Below, piece by piece: positions 25,386-33,789 of a stretch of 64,000 bases of DNA. The notes under the pieces were generated by a model. That model was given only the letters and a program-made list of their open reading frames with translations. It had not been told where the DNA came from and did not search any database. The stretch's first letter is position 1. Each line of letters begins with the position of its first letter. The DNA comes from Thermodesulforhabdus norvegica (GTDB lineage: Bacteria; Desulfobacterota; Syntrophobacteria; Syntrophobacterales; Thermodesulforhabdaceae). The DNA lies in contig NZ_FOUU01000004.1 in the NCBI RefSeq assembly GCF_900114975.1, forward strand, positions 92,811 to 156,810, in the 5' to 3' direction. Made by a program: the position numbers and the translations under genes.

Positions 25386-26368
25386 AAAAAGCATTGGTTC
25401 TAGGAGCCGGTGGTTTTATAGGCCATCACATGGTTAGGAGATTGAAAAAAGAGGGTTTCTGGGTGAGAGGTGTTGATTTAAAGTATCCTGAATTTTGCGA
25501 TGTTGAAGCGGATGACTTTGTGCTTGGAGATTTAAGAGATTCATATCTGTGCAAGCAGGTCGTGGATCAAAAATTTGACGAAGTTTATCAGTTCGCTGCG
25601 GATATGGGCGGCGCCGGATATGTTTTTACCGGGGAAAATGATGCAAACATTATGCATAACTCTGCTCTCATAAACCTTAATGTTCTGGAAGCATGTTATC
25701 GTCGCAATGTAAAAAGAATTTTTTATTCTTCTTCGGCATGCATTTATCCTAAATACAACCAAGAGGATCCCGAGAATCCTCTTTGCGCTGAAGACAGTGC
25801 CTATCCAGCCTTGCCCGATAGTGAGTATGGATGGGAAAAGCTTTTTAGTGAACGGCTCTATCTGGCCTTCCACAGAAATTATGGGATGGAGGTCAGGATT
25901 GCCCGTTATCATAATATTTTCGGGCCTGAGGGATCCTGGAATGATGGGCGAGAGAAAGCGCCTGCTGCACTGTGCCGAAAGGTGGCGGTGGCTAAGTTGA
26001 AGGGTCTGGATTCCATAGAAGTTTGGGGAGATGGAAAGCAGACAAGGAGTTTCTTGTATGTTGATGAATGCCTAGAAGGCACATTGCGTCTAATGCGTTC
26101 TGACTGGACTGGCCCTGTAAATATTGGCTCTGAGGAGATGGTAACTATTGATCAGCTTGCGCATATGATTATGGATATCGCGGGCGTTCGTTTGAAAATC
26201 CTGCACATTCCCGGACCTGTAGGAGTCAAAGGCAGGAATTCTGATAACAGGCTGATTTACAAAAAGCTGGGGTGGAAACCTTCAATGCCTTTAAGATATG
26301 GGCTCGAGATAACCTACAGATGGGTTGAGGAACAGGTTAAAATTGCTCTGGACAAGGGGCTATTGTGA
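25382..26368 (+). CDS. GDP-mannose 3,5-epimerase-like NAD-dependent epimerase
   Basis: 328 residues of the extended SDR family. The NAD site is LVLGAGGFIGHH, with Ser in YSSSACIYP and the catalytic pair in YGWEK. FAADMGGAGYVF and GREKAPAALCRK are features of GDP-D-mannose 3,5-epimerases (GDP-L-galactose formation). It begins in the sulfotransferase stop (ATGA overlap). A decayed second copy lies at 29594-30290. Activity as GME is inferred from motifs; a related 4-epimerase cannot be excluded. Confidence 0.8.
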   Translation: MKKALVLGAGGFIGHHMVRRLKKEGFWVRGVDLKYPEFCDVEADDFVLGDLRDSYLCKQVVDQKFDEVYQFAADMGGAGYVFTGENDANIMHNSALINLNVLEACYRRNVKRIFYSSSACIYPKYNQEDPENPLCAEDSAYPALPDSEYGWEKLFSERLYLAFHRNYGMEVRIARYHNIFGPEGSWNDGREKAPAALCRKVAVAKLKGLDSIEVWGDGKQTRSFLYVDECLEGTLRLMRSDWTGPVNIGSEEMVTIDQLAHMIMDIAGVRLKILHIPGPVGVKGRNSDNRLIYKKLGWKPSMPLRYGLEITYRWVEEQVKIALDKGLL

Positions 26369-26446
26369 CGATTCTCATGACAATAGCATGCCGGTGAAGG
26401 ATGACAGGTTGTTAGACTCGGTGTTTTCTGATGACAAGAGGTTTTC

Positions 26447-27649
26447 ATGGGTGTTCGTTTAATGGTCTTGAATCAGTATTATGCCCCTGATTTGGCTTCT
26501 ACGGGCCAGATTGCAGCCGAGCTTTGCGAGGAGATGGCGAGGAATGGGTTTGAAATACTTGTTGTCACGGCGCAGCCAAGCTATACCTCATCTTCACCCC
26601 AGGCTCCCAGCTTTGAATTCCGTAATGGGGTACATATACACCGCGTTCCACTGCTAGGTCCCCGAGGGCGCGAGAAACTTCATATTAGGTTATCGGGATA
26701 TCTGCAATTTTTACTTAAGGGGTTTTTTCTTGCTCGGCGTTTAGCTGATGAAATGCACCCCGAATACGTTGTTACCTTCCATAACCCCCCGTTGGTTCCT
26801 GTGCTTGGTGCATATCTGGCTCGAAAGCAAGGGTGTCGCTTTGTTTATATTCTCTATGATATTCATCCCGATATTTTGCTTGCTACAGGATGGAAACTCC
26901 CCAGGATTTTAGTCAAACTATGGGAAAAGCAAAACCAATGTATTTTTGGACAGGCCGATGCAATTGTAGTATTGGGAGAGGGAATGAAGCAGACTCTTCT
27001 CCAAAAGGGCGTTCCCTCTTCTAAAATAAAGATCATTCCGTTATGGGGACGGCCTGAATTGTCACCGGTGGGGGCGGATTCGCTTATCCGCCATGAATTA
27101 GAGATAGGTGATCAAGAACTGGTTCTTCTTTACGCTGGCAACATGGGGGTTATGCATCCCTTAGAGCCGCTGATAAATGCTGCAAAGCTTCTACGGAATT
27201 TGCCCGTCCGTTTTGTTTTCCTTGGTGATGGTGTCAAACGTGAGCAGTTGAGGACTCGGGTTAGGCAGGAGAACCTGCATAATGTCATCTTTCTACCCTT
27301 TCAGCCGGAAAATCGTTTTGTCCGCCTTGTTGCCATGGCCGATGCTTGTTTCGTCGTGTTAGAACCTGGATTGGAGAACCTGGCTTTCCCTTCAAGAACT
27401 TTTACCTTCTTGTCTGCGGGTAAACCTATTATTGCCTTCATGTCTCCAAAGGCTGAAGTAGCTAAAATAGTTGAAAGGGACGGGTGTGGCTGGAACGTAA
27501 CAAATACAGAGCAGTTAGTTGACTTGGTACGGAGGATGTTTGAAGACCGAAACGAGATTGGGGTTAAAAGCCAGAAAGCTCGAAGGGTCTATGAAGAAAG
27601 ATTTTCTCGAAGCAAGATTATAGGATCATACATTGAGCTTTTTTCTTGA
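26447..27649 (+). CDS. glycosyltransferase family 4 (WbuB-like)
   Basis: 400 residues starting MVLNQYYAPDLASTGQIAAE, the WbuB/GT4 N-terminal motif. VTFHNPPLVPVLGAYLAR, VLYAGNMGV-type donor strand (LLYAGNMGVMHPLEPL) and FTFLSAGKPIIAF follow. It belongs with the epimerase, since the decayed duplicate at 29594-30795 keeps the same epimerase-glycosyltransferase order. It is the last intact gene before the right TA array. Confidence 0.87.
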   Translation: MGVRLMVLNQYYAPDLASTGQIAAELCEEMARNGFEILVVTAQPSYTSSSPQAPSFEFRNGVHIHRVPLLGPRGREKLHIRLSGYLQFLLKGFFLARRLADEMHPEYVVTFHNPPLVPVLGAYLARKQGCRFVYILYDIHPDILLATGWKLPRILVKLWEKQNQCIFGQADAIVVLGEGMKQTLLQKGVPSSKIKIIPLWGRPELSPVGADSLIRHELEIGDQELVLLYAGNMGVMHPLEPLINAAKLLRNLPVRFVFLGDGVKREQLRTRVRQENLHNVIFLPFQPENRFVRLVAMADACFVVLEPGLENLAFPSRTFTFLSAGKPIIAFMSPKAEVAKIVERDGCGWNVTNTEQLVDLVRRMFEDRNEIGVKSQKARRVYEERFSRSKIIGSYIELFS

Positions 27650-27682
27650 AAGCATCCAAGATTTGTTCGAGCCATCAAGAGA

Positions 27683-27881
27683 TGAATAACATGATTTTTC
27701 AGATCAACGCAATTAAGGTGCTTCCGGTTCAAATGAGCATGCCCTTCATGTTTACAGCCTTCCGAAGTTTCATAGCGACTCCTTTGATCGGCTACTGATC
27801 GCTCAGGCCAGGCTGGAAGAGCTGTCGGTTTTGTCAAGCGACCCACAATTTTCGCGATATCCAGTAGATGTCATTTGGTGA
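27683..27881 (+). pseudogene. VapC-type PIN toxin C-terminal remnant
   Basis: The frame 27732-27881 reads NEHALHVYSLPKFHSDSFDR, LLIAQARLEELSVLSSD and ends PVDVIW-TGA. This is the C-terminal half of a PIN toxin (HxDPFDRLLIAQA...SSD). Upstream, KVLPVQ continues in a shifted frame. The N-terminal half and antitoxin are gone. Confidence 0.7.
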
Positions 27882-27982
27882 GTCGATGAGGACTATTCGG
27901 AGCAATCCCGATTTTCGACTTTTGTGGGGTAGCCTCGAACTTGGCGGGCCAGCAGCTAAAAGGCGTCGAGAGTATCTTTGAT

Positions 27983-28039
27983 CAGGTGCTCCGTGAGACT
28001 GCAAGGGTTTACGAGGAAGTCCTTAGGAACCGAAGGTAA
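27983..28039 (+). pseudogene. glycosyltransferase tail fragment 1
   Basis: The frame reads QVLRETARVYEEVLRNRR and TAA. This short motif, with variants of ALREFTLDRMLRETERVYEE upstream, recurs at least seven times between 27.9 and 35.2 kb and matches the extreme C-terminus of GT4 glycosyltransferases. Confidence 0.6.
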
Positions 28040-28127
28040 CCAGGGCTGCCCCTTTGGGGGTGGAAGGACCGGGGGCGCATGCAAGACCTCAAGGGAAACA
28101 AAACTGATGCGACCATGATGGAGAATC

Positions 28128-28382
28128 TTGGCCCGGATCCTCGTGGAGTGCGGGGCCAAAAAGGTTTTGTTGTTTGGCTCTGTAGCTAGAGGGGAGGAGA
28201 GGCCCGGGTCGGATGTGGACCTCGCATGTGAGGGTCTGCCTCCTGAACGGTTCTTCGAAGCCCTTGGGAAATTGCTCTTGTCCACAGGGAAGGATGTCGA
28301 CTTGATCGATCTTGATAAGGCCAAAGGGCCGCTGTGCAAGCGTATAGAGAAGGAAGGAGTTTCGCTTTATGAAGCGAAGTGA
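28128..28382 (+). pseudogene. MntA-type nucleotidyltransferase antitoxin, 5' end damaged
   Basis: 84 codons from a TTG. The polymerase-beta core LLFGSVARGEERPGSDVDLA is intact, as is DVDLIDLD. In-frame TGA lies just upstream. A related head at 31443 begins MDLESLARILAEGGARK in frame from ATG, so here the first residues are lost, probably by a single-base insertion in AATCTTGGCC. MntA AMPylates HepT; whether the TTG form is expressed is unclear. Confidence 0.65.
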
Positions 28383-28524
28383 ACTTGCGCTCCTTTGGGC
28401 AGAGATAGAGGGTGGTCTCTCCGGCCTTGATCGCGTTGTAGAGGAGATCGAGCGGGCCCTGAAAGACCTCGACCGTATGCTCCGCGAAACCGAAAGGGTG
28501 TATGTAAAAGCGGTCGGGAGCTGA
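28369..28524 (+). pseudogene. chimera of a HepT N-terminus and glycosyltransferase tail 2
   Basis: A 51-codon open frame overlaps the mntA end. The first 31 residues (KRSELALLWAEIEGGLSGLD) look like a HepT/HEPN N-terminal helix. From about 28471 it becomes DRMLRETERVYVKAVGS, the repeated glycosyltransferase tail. The HEPN catalytic motif RX4HXY is lost. The join is a clear recombination junction. Confidence 0.65.
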
Positions 28525-28680
28525 GGGACCATGGCGGCCCCGGCAGCCCGGGCCCTTCGCGAGGGCCACACCGGGGCGACAGGGCCCGTTATGTCGCCGG
28601 GGCGATCCTTGCCGAAAGTTCTGACCGCAGGTTAGCATTAGACTGGGAAGGAAAGAAAATATTTAAGGGGATAACAGAGG

Positions 28681-29034
28681 ATGGCCCGTTTTTCCCCCTA
28701 TCTGCTTGACCGTGCCCTCGCCAGGGCGAGGGAGGAGAGGGAGCAGCGACGGAAGGGGCGGTTGACGGCCGTCTTCCAGGCCCTCGAGCGGCTATCTCGC
28801 CTGATACCTTTTGAGGAGGCATATATCTTCGGCTCGCTGACCAAACCATATCGATATTTCGCCGATTCCGATGTCGATATAGCCTTTATCGGCTTGAGGG
28901 ATGAGGATTTCTTTCGGGCGATGGCCTTCCTCTCGCGGGAACTCGGGACTGAGGTGGATATCCTCCAGCTGGAGGGCCATCCGCTGCGGGATAAGGTCGT
29001 TAAGGAAGGTATCAGATGGAAGAGGAGCGACTGA
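28681..29034 (+). CDS. mntA: MntA-type nucleotidyltransferase antitoxin
   Basis: 117 residues. After a charged helical lead comes YIFGSLTKPYRYFADSDVDI, the GSx..DxD motif of minimal nucleotidyltransferases, and then TEVDILQLE with the third Asp. In MntA-HepT modules this enzyme AMPylates a Tyr of the HEPN toxin. It overlaps hepT by 19 bases. Confidence 0.85.
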   Translation: MARFSPYLLDRALARAREEREQRRKGRLTAVFQALERLSRLIPFEEAYIFGSLTKPYRYFADSDVDIAFIGLRDEDFFRAMAFLSRELGTEVDILQLEGHPLRDKVVKEGIRWKRSD

Positions 29035-29474
29035 GCCTGCTTAGGGCTTCCGTCGAGGCCCAGCGGAAGGAGATTGAGCGGATTTTCGCAAAGATAGAGG
29101 AGCGGCGCCGCGGTGAAAGCGCGGCTGAGTTGGAGAGCCTCGCCTATCAGCTCCACAACTTATATTGTGCCTTCGAGGATCTGTTCAGGATCGTCGCCGA
29201 CTTCTTCGAGAACCGGATCGAGGATCGGGCGAGATACCATAGTGAACTCCTCTGGCGGATGAAGCTCTCCATAGAGGGGGTGAGGCCGGCCTTACTTTCG
29301 GAGGAGAGCTACAGGCTTCTCGATTCGCTGAGGGCCTTCCGGCATTTCTTCAGACATGCTTACTCCTACGAACTCGATCCCAAGAAGGTGGCCCTGGTGG
29401 TGGAAGATGCCCTCAAGCTCAAGGAGCTCTATCGGCGGGAGATCGAGCGTTTCCTGGAACAGCTCCAGCCGTAG
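29016..29474 (+). CDS. hepT: HepT-like HEPN toxin
   Basis: 152 residues, all helical. The HEPN motif RX4HXY is present as RHFFRHAY near residue 113, inside LRAFRHFFRHAYSYELD. GGAAGG lies 7 bases before the ATG. Together with mntA upstream it forms the only complete MntA-HepT module in the window. Predicted RNase neutralised by AMPylation. Confidence 0.87.
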   Translation: MEEERLSLLRASVEAQRKEIERIFAKIEERRRGESAAELESLAYQLHNLYCAFEDLFRIVADFFENRIEDRARYHSELLWRMKLSIEGVRPALLSEESYRLLDSLRAFRHFFRHAYSYELDPKKVALVVEDALKLKELYRREIERFLEQLQP

Positions 29475-29593
29475 AGCTGGGAGGCAAAGGAGGTTCAAAC
29501 TGGAGCAGCAAGGACATGAGGCGGCTCCCATAGCTCGTTTGTGGGGCACTCTGGGTTTATGAGCTGTCATAAATAACTGAAAGTGGGAACGCG

Positions 29594-30290
29594 ATGGCAA
29601 AGCGAGCGTCGGTGACAGGAGCGGGTGAGTTCGATGAGGTCTACCACCTGGCCGCGGATATGGGCTGGATAGCCTAGATCACGGCCATTCACATAGACAT
29701 CATCCGCAACAACGTCTTGATCAACACAAACATACTGGAAGCCCGTAGGATCAACGGTGCCGGCCGTTTCTTCTTCTCTTCCTCGGCCTGTGTCTGTCCA
29801 CAATACAAGCAGAGGAGTCCCAATCTTACGCCCCTCAAGGAGGAGGACGCCTGGCCGGCGGAGCCCGAGGAGGGCTACGGCCTGGAGAAGCTCTGTCAAT
29901 ACTATCGCGAGGACCACGGCCTGGAAACCAGGGTGGCCCGCTTCCACAACGTATACGGTCCGCTGGGGACCTATGAAGGGGGCAAGGAGAAAGCACCGGC
30001 CGCCCTTTGTCGGAAGATTGCCTTGGCGAAGGATGGCGATGAGATCGAAATCTGGGGTGACGGCAACCAAACGCGCTCCTTCCTTCATATTGACGACTGC
30101 CTGGAAGAGATTTACAAACTTGTGCGGTCCGATTATCCTCATCCATTGAACATCGGCTTCGATAGGTTGCTCACGATCAACGAGCTCGTGGCAATCATCG
30201 CCAAGATCGCGGGAAAGAAGATGCGCAAGCGGCACGATCTCACCAAACCCCAAGGGGCGCGGCCGGAACAGCGACAACGCCAAGCCCGTG
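29594..30290 (+). pseudogene. decayed second GDP-mannose-3,5-epimerase-like gene
   Basis: It starts MAKRASVTGAG and jumps, by a deletion of about 50 codons, to EFDEVYHLAADMG. TAG follows at 29675-29677, then an open stretch NNVLINTNILEA, FFSSSACVCPQY, YGLEK, REKAPAALCRK-type GKEKAPAALCRK and TRSFLHIDDCLE. Near 30245 a frameshift separates DLTKPQG from GRGRNSDNAK. It is a paralogue of 25382-26368 and is dead. Confidence 0.85.
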
Positions 30291-30795
30291 GGCTCGAACA
30301 AAGTTCACAAGCTTTTAGTTGTCAACCAGTATTATGCTCCGGATGTTGCTTCCACCGAGCAGCTGGCTGCCGAGATCTGCGGTAGTTTGGCTAAACGCGG
30401 CTTTGAAGTCCATGTTATAGCCGGCCAACCAAGTTATACAGTCATTTCTCCGAAAGCCCCTGCTTACGAGGTCTTAGATGGGCTGTGTGCACCGCGTGTC
30501 CCTGGGAGGCGCCCGTGGTCGCGAACGTTTGCGAACTCGGTTGAAAGGTTATGTCCTTTTCCTTTTGAACGCTTGGAGAAAATCACGGGGCTTAGCTAAG
30601 ACGCGTCGTTTTGATACCGTGCTTACCTTCCACAATCCTCCATTTGTAGGGCTTATAGGCGCCTATCCTGTTCGTCGAATACTTGAGGATCGGCAGGAGC
30701 TGATACATCGGGGACAACAAGCCAGGAAAGTCTATGAGGAAAGATTTCAAAAAGCTCGAGCAATAGAGGCTTATGCTAAGATTTTGAGCGGTTAA
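30288..30795 (+). pseudogene. decayed second WbuB-like glycosyltransferase
   Basis: It starts KLLVVNQYYAPDVASTEQLA, parallel to 26447. It is frameshifted near 30480, continues VHRVSLGGARGRERLRTRLK and TFHNPPFVGLIGAY, then a deletion of roughly 200 codons joins it to its own C-terminus (ARKVYEERFQKARAIEAYAK). It follows the decayed epimerase exactly as the intact pair does. Confidence 0.85.
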
Positions 30796-30833
30796 GACTT
30801 GATTAGGTTGTTAAACGCTGGGGTCTTTCGGGT

Positions 30834-31196
30834 GTGATGGAAAGAAGCTTAAAGACGCTAAAGATATCCTTGCTCCTGATCCACATGGCCCTTTTGGCCC
30901 GGATGTCTATGGGGGCGAACTATCCTGGCCCCATAGAATTGCTCTTTCACAAGGTGAGTTCGCTCACCCTTCACGTTGTGGGGTATTTCCTCTTGGCGGT
31001 GCTCTTGGGCTGGGTCCTCATTTCGAGGGGGAAGAGGGCGACGCTCGCGGCGCTCCCGGGAGCGTTCCTTTAGGGTCTGCTCCTCGAGGTGGTCAAGATC
31101 TTCCTGCCAGCGAGGGGTTTCTCGGGTTTGGATCTCCTGTTGAACTTTCTGGGCTCGTGTGCAGGCACTTTCGGTCTGCCTCGATCATGCTGCAAG
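30834..31196 (+). pseudogene. VanZ-like membrane protein, amber-interrupted and fused to a glycosyltransferase tail
   Basis: The 79-codon frame has two hydrophobic segments (SLLLIHMALLARMSMG; HVVGYFLLAVLLGWVLIS). TAG stops it at 31071-31073, and the same frame continues GLLLEVVKIFLPARGFSGLD, a VanZ signature, and LLLNFLG. Beyond about 31190 it merges with glycosyltransferase tail 3. VanZ-like proteins occur in EPS loci. Confidence 0.7.
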
Positions 31197-31279
31197 AAGG
31201 CCTTGCGGGAATTCACCCTGACCGCGTGCTGCGCGAAACCGAAAGGGTTTACGAGGAAGTCCCTGGGAACCGAAGGTGA
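31197..31279 (+). pseudogene. glycosyltransferase tail fragment 3
   Basis: KALREFTL, then one missing base, then DRVLRETERVYEEVPGNRR and TGA. The sequence just after it (31267-31365) matches 28027-28115, and both lead into an mntA head. Confidence 0.65.
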
Positions 31280-31442
31280 CCGGGGCTGCCCCTTTGGGGG
31301 TGGTTGCATTGCGGAAGAATCGGGAGCGCATGCAAGGCCTCAAGGGAAACAAAACCGAGGCGACCATGAATGGACCATTTTCCTGTGCAAACAAAAGGAT
31401 TTATTCTGTGTTATAATTATGGCTTTCAGGCTCGAAAACAAA

Positions 31443-31520
31443 ATGGACTTGGAATCCTTGGCCCGGATCCTCGCGGAGGGCGGGGCCAGGAAGGTTTCTT
31501 TCTACCCGTGCGGGAGATGA
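31443..31520 (+). pseudogene. mntA head remnant
   Basis: 25 codons read MDLESLARILAEGGARKVSF and then stop. This is the start of the same MntA-type protein as at 28128, cut just before its GS motif and replaced by the upstream region of a hicB gene. Confidence 0.65.
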
Positions 31521-31544
31521 TATACTTCAAAATAGGAGGAGAGG

Positions 31545-31763
31545 ATGAAGACCTTCGTAGCTTATATTGAGTGGGACCCTGAAACAAGGCTCTATGTAGG
31601 AATAGTGCCCGGAGTTCCCGGGGCGCATACACAAGGAGCTACTCTGGATGAACTACAGAAGAATTTGAAAGAAGTGCTGGAGCTCTGCCTAGAGGAAAAC
31701 CCGGAACTGAGGGTAGCTCCGCCCCATTTCGTAGGGCTACAACAAGTCGAGGTCGGTGAGTGA
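31545..31763 (+). CDS. HicB-like antitoxin with a frameshifted toxin partner
   Basis: 72 residues: FVAYIEWDPETRLYVGIVPG and GAHTQGATLDELQKNLKEVL fit HicB/UPF0150. AGGAGAGG precedes the ATG. The partner hicA starts in its stop (GTGA overlap) but is frameshifted, so this antitoxin is open while its toxin is not. Confidence 0.8.
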   Translation: MKTFVAYIEWDPETRLYVGIVPGVPGAHTQGATLDELQKNLKEVLELCLEENPELRVAPPHFVGLQQVEVGE

Positions 31764-31994
31764 GCAAGGTTCCCATCGTCGATGCCAAAACGATGGAAAA
31801 GCTGCTCCTAAAGCTAGGGTTTGAGGAGGGTTCGCCAGAAAGGAAGCCACGTCTTTTATCGCCATCCTGATGGGCGGACGACCACGGTTCCACATCATCC
31901 GGGAAGAGATCTGGCCAGGCCCCTTATCCGGGAGATTTTGCGCGATATCGAGCTGACTCCTGAGCAGTTTCGGGAGGTGTTGAAATGTCGATAG
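31760..31994 (+). pseudogene. hicA toxin, frameshifted
   Basis: The start SKVPIVDAKTMEKLLLKLGF is in one frame. After FEE, at about 31826, the reading shifts and VRQKGSHVFYRHPDGRTTTV, DLARPLIREILRDIELTPEQ follow to TAG 31992-31994. One extra or two missing bases account for it. The catalytic His (GSH) lies after the shift and is not translated. Confidence 0.82.
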
Positions 31995-32063
31995 AGTCAG
32001 TACGAGCTATGTGGACACGTGATGGCTTGGGAGTGTATTATTTTTAAAGGAGGCTGGAAGATC

Positions 32064-32273
32064 ATGAGAAGGGAGTTCTATGTTGTTATAGAAAAAGACG
32101 AGGACGGGTTCTATGTAGGTGAGGTACCCGGCTTGCGCGCTTGCTATTCCCAAGGGAGAACCATCGACGAGCTTCTGGAAAATATAAAAGAGGTTATCCT
32201 TATGTGCTTGGAGGAAGTTGGGGAGGAACCCCCTCCGGAATTCGTCGGTGTTCAGAGGGTTTCCATTGAATGA
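32064..32273 (+). CDS. HicB-like antitoxin
   Basis: 69 residues: REFYVVIEKDEDGFYVGEVP and CYSQGRTIDELLENIKEVI fit HicB/UPF0150. AAAGGAGG lies about 11 bases upstream of the ATG. It overlaps hicA by 4 bases and is a close relative of the pair just upstream. Confidence 0.85.
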   Translation: MRREFYVVIEKDEDGFYVGEVPGLRACYSQGRTIDELLENIKEVILMCLEEVGEEPPPEFVGVQRVSIE

Positions 32274-32488
32274 GCAAGCTTCGCCCCTTGTCATCTGAGG
32301 ATGTCCTGCGGGCACTGAAAGAGGCGGGTTTTGAGATAACAAGACAACGGGGAAGCCACGTTCGGCTCAAACATCGGGATGGCCGTGTGGTAACGGTGCC
32401 GATGCACAAGGAAATCGGTCGTGGGCTTTTACGCAAGATCATTCGAGATGCTGAGCTTTCCGTAGAGGAGTTCCTTAACCTCCTTTGA
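32270..32488 (+). CDS. HicA-like toxin
   Basis: 72 residues, intact. The catalytic His is in TRQRGSHVRLKHRDG, followed by VVTVPMHKEIGRGLLRKIIR. Predicted mRNA interferase. ATGA overlap with the hicB upstream. This is the working pair next to the frameshifted one. Confidence 0.87.
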   Translation: MSKLRPLSSEDVLRALKEAGFEITRQRGSHVRLKHRDGRVVTVPMHKEIGRGLLRKIIRDAELSVEEFLNLL

Positions 32489-32563
32489 AGCTCTTCGGTC
32501 CTGAGTCCTTTCTTTTTGCCATTGAGCGTGGAAGGCCCTGATAATAATGAAGTCGGCCGCAAA

Positions 32564-32680
32564 GTGGCCCTGCTGGAGTTTGCCCTCGTCCGCATGCTCC
32601 GCGAAATGGGGAAAGTGTACCAGGAGGTACTGAAAGTGTTGGGAAGCGGGCGGAAAAATCAGGGAAGAACAGGACGATGA
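32564..32680 (+). pseudogene. glycosyltransferase tail fragment 4
   Basis: VALLEFALVRMLREMGKVYQ, EVLKVLGSGRKNQGRTGR and TGA. The 3' extension (GCGGGCGGAAAAATC) is shared with fragment 6 at 34254, and both copies lie upstream of an RHH-Doc cassette. Confidence 0.65.
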
Positions 32681-32808
32681 GGGAGGGTAACATTAGCGGC
32701 CTTTGCCGCTTGCAGAAAAGGGGTTGAGCTTACTGTCGCAAATAATTTATAGCGTGGATTTGCTAACGTTAGTTTCAGTGGTATAATCGTTTCTAGGTGG
32801 TGATTACC

Positions 32809-33030
32809 ATGCTTAAGACCTATGCTGTCAAACTGGAGGAGCGCCAGATCGAGGCGCTGAAAAAGCTCTCCCAGGAGACGAAGATCCCCCCGGCAGAGCT
32901 CCTGCGCCAGGCGGTCGATCTGTTGCTGGAGAAGTGGCAGCGCGATCGGGAGCGGCTGGAGTTCCTAAAGCGCGTGGATGAGGACCTGGAGGAGGACCGC
33001 TCAGCGATGGAGCGCCTATCCCGACTATGA
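32809..33030 (+). CDS. ribbon-helix-helix antitoxin (CopG-like)
   Basis: 73 residues: LKTYAVKLEERQIEALKKLS is the RHH beta strand and first helix, and IPPAELLRQAVDLLLEKW is the second. The charged C-terminal tail would bind the toxin. GGTGGTGATTACC precedes the ATG. It is followed by doc after one base. A dead copy lies at 34419. Confidence 0.82.
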   Translation: MLKTYAVKLEERQIEALKKLSQETKIPPAELLRQAVDLLLEKWQRDRERLEFLKRVDEDLEEDRSAMERLSRL

Positions 33031-33031
33031 G

Positions 33032-33427
33032 ATGAGATATCTCACCACCGATGAGGTCATCCCCATCCACGAGCGTATTCTGGAGAAGTTCGGCGGAGCT
33101 GGAGGACTCAGGGATTGGAAGTCCCTGGACTCCGCAGTCCAGCGTCCCAGGGCAGCCTTTGGAGGGAAAGAACTCTATCCGGATCTCTTCACGAAAGCGG
33201 CGGTGCTGAGCCACTCCCTCGTCCTTAATCATCCCTTTGCGGACGGGAACAGGCGGACCGCATGGGAGGCGATGAAGCGATTCCTTGGGGAGAACGGGAT
33301 GCGGCTGAGGGCGAAAGCTGAAGAGATTGTCGAGCTTATGCTCCGCATTGCAGACAAGAGCCTAGAGGTCAAACAGATCGCCGAGTGGCTTGAAGAACAT
33401 TCTCGTAAACTGAAGCCGGGATCCTAA
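33032..33427 (+). CDS. doc: Doc-type Fic toxin
   Basis: 131 residues. YLTTDEVIPIHERILEKFGG is the N-terminal Doc pattern. The Fic motif is NHPFADGNRRTAWEAM near residue 70, with the catalytic His, the Asn for the anion hole and Arg. Doc phosphorylates EF-Tu. Its partner is an RHH protein rather than Phd. The start at 33032 overlaps no other gene and fits Doc family starts. Confidence 0.88.
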   Translation: MRYLTTDEVIPIHERILEKFGGAGGLRDWKSLDSAVQRPRAAFGGKELYPDLFTKAAVLSHSLVLNHPFADGNRRTAWEAMKRFLGENGMRLRAKAEEIVELMLRIADKSLEVKQIAEWLEEHSRKLKPGS

Positions 33428-33454
33428 ACAGTACGGCTTGGTTGCCAAGCCAGC

Positions 33455-33565
33455 CGTGAGAAGGCCCTGCGGGAATTCACCCTCGATCGCATGATCCGCG
33501 AAACTGAAAAAATGTACGATGAATCGCTGAAATTATGGATTTGCACGCAGTCCTCGGGACGGTGA
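33455..33565 (+). pseudogene. glycosyltransferase tail fragment 5
   Basis: REKALREFTLDRMIRETEKM and YDESLKL, ending in TGA at 33563-33565. The preceding TACGGCTTGGTTGCCAAGCC is shared with fragment 7, also just after a doc gene. Confidence 0.7.
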
Positions 33566-33597
33566 CATTTCCTTGTTACGTTGATTGGGAGGGCAAT

Positions 33598-33789
33598 ATG
33601 AGTCATAGAAAAGAACGTTATATCGTCGACGAAAAGGGGAAGCGAACCGCTGTTGTGCTTCCTTTGAAGGAGTATGAGGAACTTTTAGAGGATCTCCACG
33701 ATCTGGCCATCGTTGCGGAACGGCGGGATGAGCCCAGCGTGTCGTTTGACGAACTCAAGAAGAAATTAAAGGCTGATGGCCTCTTATGA
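33598..33789 (+). CDS. Phd/YefM-like antitoxin with a stopped RelE partner
   Basis: 63 residues: ERYIVDEKGKRTAVVLPLKE and YEELLEDLHDL match Phd/YefM-family N-terminal domains. A C-terminal acidic region (SFDELKKKLKADGLL) would cap RelE. GGGAGGG lies 5 bases before the ATG at 33598. The antitoxin is intact but the overlapping toxin gene has two nonsense codons. Confidence 0.8.
   Translation: MSHRKERYIVDEKGKRTAVVLPLKEYEELLEDLHDLAIVAERRDEPSVSFDELKKKLKADGLL

Larger units (their letters stand above)
27650..28127. other. gap after the glycosyltransferase, filled with remnants
   Basis: No intact gene lies here. It holds the PIN remnant (27683-27881), about 100 bases without recognised coding, the first glycosyltransferase tail (27983-28039), and a stretch (28027-28130) repeated near 31267-31365. 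Confidence 0.6.
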
